Assembly: GCA_027490875.1 (NCBI GenBank)
Contig: JAIXXE010000080.1
Coordinates: 1 to 10,417, forward strand
From: Alphaproteobacteria bacterium
GTDB lineage: Bacteria; Pseudomonadota; Alphaproteobacteria; UBA2136; UBA6156
Length of the DNA stretch: 10,417 nucleotides
Reading direction: 5' to 3'
Below, one piece after another: positions 6,149-10,417 of the stretch (its first letter is position 1; each line of letters opens with the position of its first letter). The notes under the pieces were generated by a model, which saw only the letters and a program-made list of their open reading frames with translations, did no database searches and was not told the DNA's origin. A program made the position numbers and the translations under genes.

Positions 6149-6574
6149 TCAGCCAAGGAATGGCGTCATCATCAGCGCCAGCATTAACCACGAAATGGCA
6201 CCAAGCTGAAGGGTCGCTGGCCTTTTGGCCAAGCGCGCGACTGGCATGGCAGGGGTTCGGCGTACCACCGTCACGTGGGGCAGAACGAAGTAAGACCAAG
6301 AACCATTTTTGGCCTTAACCCCCTGCGCCCCAAGGTCTCCGCCTGGTTGAAAGACGGGGTGGTTACGCACCTCAAGAGGTACCCTATCCCGCGCCATCGA
6401 GCGCCATTGAACGCGCCGCTGACACACGCCAGCGGGAAGATTAAAGGCCGAAAGTTCAATAATATTGGACTTATTTCGGTGGATTAAATCAAGCGCGACA
6501 TGGTAACGACCAAGGTCGGCCGATCTGTAAAACGTGACAACCATATTACTGGTTACGAAACGGTAAAAGATCAC
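6149..6574 (-). CDS. Hypothetical protein, 141 aa, hydrophobic C-terminus
   Basis: I do not recognise this protein. The case for a gene is its signals: a TGGACA-N17-TAAAAG promoter (6640-6612), an AGGAGG ribosome site five bases before a GTG start at 6574, an open frame of 141 codons, and a hairpin followed by six Ts 28 bases after the stop. The body is basic. Residues about 122-141 (from LQLGAISWLML to the end) form one hydrophobic segment preceded by Arg/Lys residues (R105, R106, R114, K117, R118), which suggests a C-terminally anchored protein with a cytosolic body. There are one cysteine and no clear catalytic motif. Codon use is mixed (ATT, TTT, AAT, CTT are common), unlike the GCC/CTG-rich neighbours. 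The frame is open upstream to 6880, but that would run into rpoD. It lies convergent to dnaG and divergent from rpoD. Confidence 0.58.
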   Translation of the reverse strand: MIFYRFVTSNMVVTFYRSADLGRYHVALDLIHRNKSNIIELSAFNLPAGVCQRRVQWRSMARDRVPLEVRNHPVFQPGGDLGAQGVKAKNGSWSYFVLPHVTVVRRTPAMPVARLAKRPATLQLGAISWLMLALMMTPFLG

Positions 6575-6611
6575 GGGTCCCTCCTCTGGGCCGGAGTGAA
6601 TTGGTTCGCAC

Positions 6612-6640
6612 CTTTTAAAAGGGAGTTTGGGACTTGTCCA
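6612..6640 (-). promoter_or_regulatory. Candidate promoter of the 141-aa gene
   Basis: On the reverse strand, TGGACA (6640-6635) is followed after 17 bases by TAAAAG (6617-6612). The perfect 12-bp palindrome CCTTTTAAAAGG (6611-6622) covers the -10 box and may be an operator. The predicted leader is about 30 bases. Confidence 0.45.
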
Positions 6641-6662
6641 GAATTTTACTGAGGGCTGACCC

Positions 6663-6735
6663 TTGACACAGCTGCGTGCGCGCCCCACAACCCAGTTCAG
6701 AGAACGCGACAGGCTTGGGCACCCAGGCATATAAC
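6663..6735 (+). promoter_or_regulatory. Region with rpoD promoter candidates
   Basis: Two options are visible. A perfect TTGACA (6663-6668) has only a weak partner 17 bases on (CACAAC, 6686-6691). Nearer the gene, GCGACA (6706-6711) is followed after 18 bases by TATAAC (6730-6735), giving a short leader to the ATG at 6763. I cannot choose between them; both may be used. Confidence 0.4.
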
Positions 6736-6762
6736 CATTGAAAACAAAGGAAAGTTTGCTGC

Positions 6763-8778
6763 ATGGCCCCCTCTTTGCCCCGTCTTGCCACAGCCAAGCC
6801 GAAAGAATCAAACACCGATGCCAGCCTGTTTGCCGATGAGGATTTGTTAAGCAGCGAAATAATGGCAGCCGAAGACGCACCGCCGCCGCCCGTAGCCGAT
6901 GACACCGTGCTGGTGACTGACGACGAGGACGATAGCCTTGATATGGCCGTGGTGGTAGGAACGCCCCTCACCCCCAAAAGCAGTGAGGAAGGCGAGTTGG
7001 AGATTATGGCCAACGACCCACGGTTTTTTGGGAATAACGCGGTTGTAAAAGTTGCCACCGCCGCCGCCGGCGAGGATTATGGCCGTACCGACGACCCTGT
7101 GCGGATGTACCTGCGCGAAATGGGCCGCGTTGAACTGCTGACCCGCGAAGGCGAAGTCGATCTGGCCAAGCGGATTGAAGCCGGTAAGCTGAAACTGAAC
7201 GATGGGCTGTTTAGCAGCGTCTACAGCTACGCCAAAGTACTTTCGTGGTTCGGGCAGGTACAGGCGCATCAGCGGTTTTTGCGCGATGTGGTAGATTTGG
7301 CTGCAGCGCTTGGCCCCAGCCAACAGGAAATGGCCCAGAGCGAAGCCGTGCTGAATGCCAAGGAAGGCGAAGAAATCATCGACGACGGCGCCCCCAGCGT
7401 GGTGGCCAGCGTGGATTTGGGTGCCGACAAAAAGCCCGAGGATAAACTGGTGGAAGTGACCGAAGACGGCAACGAAGTGCCCGCCACCGAGGCCGACGAC
7501 GAAGAAAATGAAATTATGAGCCTGGCGGCGATGGAAGCCCAGCTGATGCCCAAACTGATTGAACTGTTTGGCCGGCTAAGCCCCATGGTAGAGCAGCTGC
7601 AAAAGCTGGAAGGCAAGCGCATGGCCGGACTGGGGAAAAAGATTGACCCCAAACTGACCAAACAGCGCGACGAGCTGATTGACCAAATGAAACCCATCAT
7701 GCGCGAAATCCCGCTCACCAACAACCGTGTGGACGAGCTGATGCAGCCGATGTTCGAACTGTCGCGCACCATCACCAAGCAAGAAGGCGAGCTGATGCGT
7801 CTCGCGACCGAAAAGACTGGCGCGAACCGCATGGCCTATTTGGAAGCCTATGTGGGCCACGAAGATGATCCGGCCGGAGTTATTGCCAGCTTGGCGAAAA
7901 AAGATAAAAAAGCCGCCAAAAAGCTGGAAGAGATCGAACCAAAATTCGTAAAAATGTCGGCCGAGCTGGCGCAATGCACCAAGGGCTATGGCCTCACGAT
8001 GGCCGAGTTCAAGCAGGTTGCCGCCACCACCCGTAAGGGCGAACGCGAGGCAGCGGTGGCCAAAAAGGAAATGGTGGAAGCCAACCTGCGGCTGGTGATT
8101 TCTATCGCCAAGAAGTACGTGAATCGTGGCTTGCAGTTCCTCGACCTCATTCAGGAAGGGAACATTGGCCTGATGAAGGCAGTGGATAAGTTTGAATACC
8201 GCCGTGGCTACAAGTTTTCCACCTACGCCACCTGGTGGATTCGGCAAGCGATTACCCGCAGCATTGCCGACCAGGCCCGTACCATCCGGATTCCGGTTCA
8301 CATGATTGAAACCATTAACAAAATGAACCGCACCCAGCGGCAGATGATGAACGAGTTGGGCCGCGAACCAACCCCCGAAGAGCTGGCCAAAAAGCTGCAA
8401 ATGCCCGTGGATAAGGTCCGCAAAGTTCAAAAAATCGCCAAGGAACCGATGAGCCTTGAAACCCCCGTGGGCGACGAGGAAGACAGCACACTGGGCGACT
8501 TTATCGAAGACCAGAACGCCGTGATGCCGCTGGATGCCGCGACCCAAAGCAGCCTGCGCGACAACGTCACCAAGATTCTGGCAGGCCTAACACCGCGTGA
8601 AGAGCGCGTGCTGCGGATGCGGTTTGGGATTGGCATGAGCACCGACCATACGTTGGAAGAAGTTGGCCAACAGTTTAACGTGACGCGTGAGCGGATTCGG
8701 CAAATTGAGGCCAAGGCATTGAAGAAGCTCAAGCACCCAACCCGCGCCAAAGCAATTAAAAGCTTTTCGGAAAACTAG
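6763..8778 (+). CDS. rpoD: RNA polymerase primary sigma factor RpoD (sigma-70)
   Basis: The housekeeping sigma factor, which directs polymerase to most promoters. It has 671 residues. Region 1.2 is near 110-141 (DDPVRMYLREMGRVELLTREGE). A large acidic non-conserved segment, about 145-425, follows. Region 2 starts near 435; RLVISIAKKYVNRGLQFLDL and the -10-binding helix YKFSTYATWWIRQAITR (483-499) are intact. Region 3 covers about 505-585. Region 4 has PREERVLRMRFGIG and the -35-binding helix-turn-helix LEEVGQQFNVTRERIRQIEAKAL (631-653). The N-terminal ~105 residues are acidic and Pro/Ala-rich, with no recognisable region 1.1 fold motif. The ATG is preceded by AAAGGAAA about 9-10 bases away. 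A strong terminator follows. dnaG is its upstream neighbour on the same strand, but the 141-aa gene lies between them on the other strand. Confidence 0.97.
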   Translation: MAPSLPRLATAKPKESNTDASLFADEDLLSSEIMAAEDAPPPPVADDTVLVTDDEDDSLDMAVVVGTPLTPKSSEEGELEIMANDPRFFGNNAVVKVATAAAGEDYGRTDDPVRMYLREMGRVELLTREGEVDLAKRIEAGKLKLNDGLFSSVYSYAKVLSWFGQVQAHQRFLRDVVDLAAALGPSQQEMAQSEAVLNAKEGEEIIDDGAPSVVASVDLGADKKPEDKLVEVTEDGNEVPATEADDEENEIMSLAAMEAQLMPKLIELFGRLSPMVEQLQKLEGKRMAGLGKKIDPKLTKQRDELIDQMKPIMREIPLTNNRVDELMQPMFELSRTITKQEGELMRLATEKTGANRMAYLEAYVGHEDDPAGVIASLAKKDKKAAKKLEEIEPKFVKMSAELAQCTKGYGLTMAEFKQVAATTRKGEREAAVAKKEMVEANLRLVISIAKKYVNRGLQFLDLIQEGNIGLMKAVDKFEYRRGYKFSTYATWWIRQAITRSIADQARTIRIPVHMIETINKMNRTQRQMMNELGREPTPEELAKKLQMPVDKVRKVQKIAKEPMSLETPVGDEEDSTLGDFIEDQNAVMPLDAATQSSLRDNVTKILAGLTPREERVLRMRFGIGMSTDHTLEEVGQQFNVTRERIRQIEAKALKKLKHPTRAKAIKSFSEN

Positions 8779-8792
8779 GCGACTTGGTAAAT

Positions 8793-8816
8793 AAGGCCCC
8801 TGCGGGGGCTTTTTTT
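8793..8816 (+). terminator. rpoD intrinsic terminator
   Basis: A GC-rich stem (AAGGCCCC with GGGGCTTT, loop TGCG) lies 14 bases after the rpoD stop, and seven Ts run from its right arm onwards (8810-8816). This is a classic intrinsic terminator. Confidence 0.9.
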
Positions 8817-8877
8817 GGGGGGGTATTGCCTCCGTGACGAAGAAGAAACCCTACGTTCATTACTTGCCACAACCTAA

Positions 8878-9082
8878 CCCGTCATTCCAGAACGTGGTTG
8901 GGGAGAACAATGGTTCATTGTTCGGGCCCCCAACCCGTATCTGGAATAACAACAATTCTTTTCTTCTGTTATTACGCTGCGCGTCGGTCTTCGCTTTGCT
9001 ACGGCTCCAGATAGCCGCAGGGGGACAAAAAACGACAAGCGAGTCGTCCTTGCTGGCCCCTACTGGCTTCTGGAGTGACGGG
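8878..9082. repeat. Composite palindromic repeat element (REP/BIME- or MITE-like)
   Basis: About 205 bp bounded by inverted ends CCCGTCATTCCAGAA (8878-8892) and TTCTGGAGTGACGGG (9068-9082), matching at 14/15. It contains two ~70-base hairpins. The first, 8881-8950, has arms GTCATTCCAGA/TCTGGAATAAC and an inner perfect stem GAACAATG/CATTGTTC. The second, 9006-9075, has arms CTCCAGA/TCTGGAG and an inner ACGAC/GTCGT. They are joined by ~55 bases including AGAAGAAAAGAATTG (reverse strand). No target-site duplication is clear. Open frames across it on both strands are by-products. The rest of the 420-bp gap between rpoD and ftsZ holds only the two terminators. Confidence 0.75.
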
Positions 9083-9154
9083 CAACGTGTGTGGTCAACA
9101 CTTCTGGGTTTGGCTTTACCTTCTTGCATTAAGAAAATGATAAAAATCCCTGAT

Positions 9155-9186
9155 ACAAAAAGATAAAAGGTCCCCAAGGGACCTTT
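9155..9186 (-). terminator. ftsZ terminator
   Basis: A perfect 9-bp stem, AAAGGTCCC (9166-9174) and GGGACCTTT (9178-9186), has a 3-base loop. On the reverse strand it is followed by a T-rich run (TATCTTTTTG). It lies 12 bases beyond the ftsZ stop, so ftsZ is the last gene of its transcript. Confidence 0.85.
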
Positions 9187-9198
9187 AAAAAGTTAGAT

Positions 9199-10371
9199 TT
9201 AATTCGCCTGCCGCCGTAAAAAGGCCGGGATTTCCAAGTTGGCGTACTCGTCCTCTTGGTCATCCTCACGCGCGCGCTTGGCTTCGGCAGCGCGGTTAAA
9301 GTCGGCCACGCTGGCCGAGGCCTTGTCTTCGCGCACTGCCGCGCCGTCGGCACGGGTGTGGCGCAGGCTGCCCAAATCCACCATTTGCGGCAGTTTGCGT
9401 TTGGCGCTGTCGCCCAAACCGGTCGCCACCACCGAAACCCGAATACTGCCCGTCACGCTGGCGTCGTAGGCGGTTCCAAAAATAATATTGGCGTCTTGGT
9501 CTACTTCTTCCCGAATCCGGTTGGCGGCTTCGTCAACTTCATACAGCGTCAGGTCGTCGCCGCCGGTAATGTTAATCAGCACCCCTTTGGCGCCCTGCAT
9601 GGAAATACCATCCAGCAGCGGTGAAGAAATTGCCATTTCAGCGGCCAGAATCGCGCGGCGGTCGCCTTGGGCTTCGCCGGTACCCATCATGGCTTGGCCC
9701 ATTTCGCTCATCACGGTTTTAACATCGTTAAAGTCCAGGTTAATGATGCCGGGCACCAGCATCAGGTCGGTCACGCCGCGTACCCCTTGGTACAGCACGT
9801 TATCGGCCAGTTTAAAGGCATCTTGCAAGGTCGTGCGCTCAGTCGCAATCCGGAACAGGTTCTGGTTTGGAATCACAATCACAGTGTCGGCCATGGCATG
9901 CAGTTCACCAATCCCCTGCTCGCCTTGGCGAGCACGGCGTGCGCCTTCAAAGCCGAACGGTTTGGTAACAACCGCAACAGTAAGGATACCTTGCTCTTTG
10001 GCGGCCCGTGCCACCACCGGCGCCGCACCCGTACCCGTACCACCGCCCATTCCGGCAGTGATGAACACCATGTGGCTGCCACGAATGGCATCGCAAATTT
10101 CGGCATAGCTCTCTTCGGCAGCACCAGCGCCTACGTCAGGGTTGGCGCCTGCGCCAAGGCCCTCGGTCAGCCCCTTGCCCAACTGAATTTTGACCTCGGC
10201 AGGGTGCGCTTGCAGCGCTTGTAAATCGGTGTTGGCAACGGCAAAGGTGGCACCAGTCAAGCCTGCGCGAATCATGTTCTGCACAGCGTTACCGCCACCA
10301 CCGCCAACGCCAATCACCATGATTTTAGGTTGATGAATAGCCTCTTTAGCTAAAGAAATATTTAACGACAT
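9199..10371 (-). CDS. ftsZ: Cell division protein FtsZ
   Basis: FtsZ is the tubulin-like GTPase that forms the division ring at midcell. It has 390 residues. The nucleotide-binding region starts with VIGVGGGGGNAVQNMI (about 19-34). The tubulin signature GGGTGTG is at 109-115. PNQNLFR is at 169-174, and the T7 loop NLDFNDVKTVM (211-221) carries the catalytic acids D213 and D216. The polymerising domain ends near 318. A short linker of about 55 mostly charged residues leads to the conserved tail NLEIPAFLRRQAN, the peptide that contacts FtsA and other partners. Alphaproteobacterial FtsZ proteins often have much longer linkers. The ATG at 10371 has a GAGAGGG ribosome site four bases upstream. No promoter is visible in the remaining 46 bases; ftsQ/ftsA, if present, lie beyond the window. 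Confidence 0.97.
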   Translation of the reverse strand: MSLNISLAKEAIHQPKIMVIGVGGGGGNAVQNMIRAGLTGATFAVANTDLQALQAHPAEVKIQLGKGLTEGLGAGANPDVGAGAAEESYAEICDAIRGSHMVFITAGMGGGTGTGAAPVVARAAKEQGILTVAVVTKPFGFEGARRARQGEQGIGELHAMADTVIVIPNQNLFRIATERTTLQDAFKLADNVLYQGVRGVTDLMLVPGIINLDFNDVKTVMSEMGQAMMGTGEAQGDRRAILAAEMAISSPLLDGISMQGAKGVLINITGGDDLTLYEVDEAANRIREEVDQDANIIFGTAYDASVTGSIRVSVVATGLGDSAKRKLPQMVDLGSLRHTRADGAAVREDKASASVADFNRAAEAKRAREDDQEDEYANLEIPAFLRRQAN

Positions 10372-10417
10372 AGCGCCCTCTCTATCCTCTTCTTACGGAG
10401 TGCGGGGTGGTCCAGCC

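Noticed and set aside
6575..6880. Upstream extension of the 141-aa gene into rpoD
   Set aside because: The strong AGGAGG site before GTG 6574 and a promoter at 6612-6640 fix the start; the extension overlaps the rpoD coding region.
8878..9082. CRISPR array
   Set aside because: The repeats are inverted and form hairpins; there are no evenly spaced direct repeats with unique spacers.
8834..9177. Open frames on both strands (110 and 105 codons) between rpoD and ftsZ
   Set aside because: Both are read through the palindromic repeat element, so their sequences mirror the hairpins. Neither has a clear ribosome site or a plausible domain.

Overview
The window carries eight protein genes from the core of a bacterial chromosome. 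RpoD and FtsZ look alphaproteobacterial: the FtsZ tail ends EIPAFLRRQAN, RpoD has the GDEEDSxLGDFIED and TDHTLEEVGQQF stretches, and there is a full CtrA-type TTAA-N7-TTAA site and a Caulobacter-like -10 box. The GC content appears moderately high. I cannot place it below class; the odd gene order and lineage-specific protein features suggest a branch away from the usual model genera. No CRISPR array, prophage, transposase, tRNA or rRNA is visible.

Layout, left to right. 1-2486 (-): the first ~828 codons of rpoB, cut by the window edge. 2487-2762: a divergent promoter region. 2763-3194 (+): a DUF1636-type cysteine protein, whose stop codon overlaps that of the convergent greA (3191-3673, -). 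3674-3836: back-to-back promoters rich in dyads and repeats. 3837-4301 (+): an unrecognised 154-aa protein ending in a terminator hairpin. 4346-6091 (+): dnaG. 6149-6574 (-): an unrecognised 141-aa protein with a hydrophobic C-terminus, convergent to dnaG and with its own terminator. 6763-8778 (+): rpoD. 8779-9198: terminators and a ~205-bp palindromic repeat element. 9199-10371 (-): ftsZ.

The known genes cover transcription (core beta subunit, primary sigma factor, cleavage factor), replication priming and cell division. The order is unusual in three ways. rpoB is not preceded by rplL. The dnaG-rpoD pair is separated by an opposite-strand gene. Most genes stand alone with their own promoter and terminator rather than in long operons. 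I found no convincing new multi-gene system. The most original leads are the Ala/Lys-rich insertion in RpoB, the heavily marked control region between greA and the 154-aa gene, a possible leaderless dnaG promoter directly after a terminator, the two unrecognised small proteins, and the composite repeat between rpoD and ftsZ.
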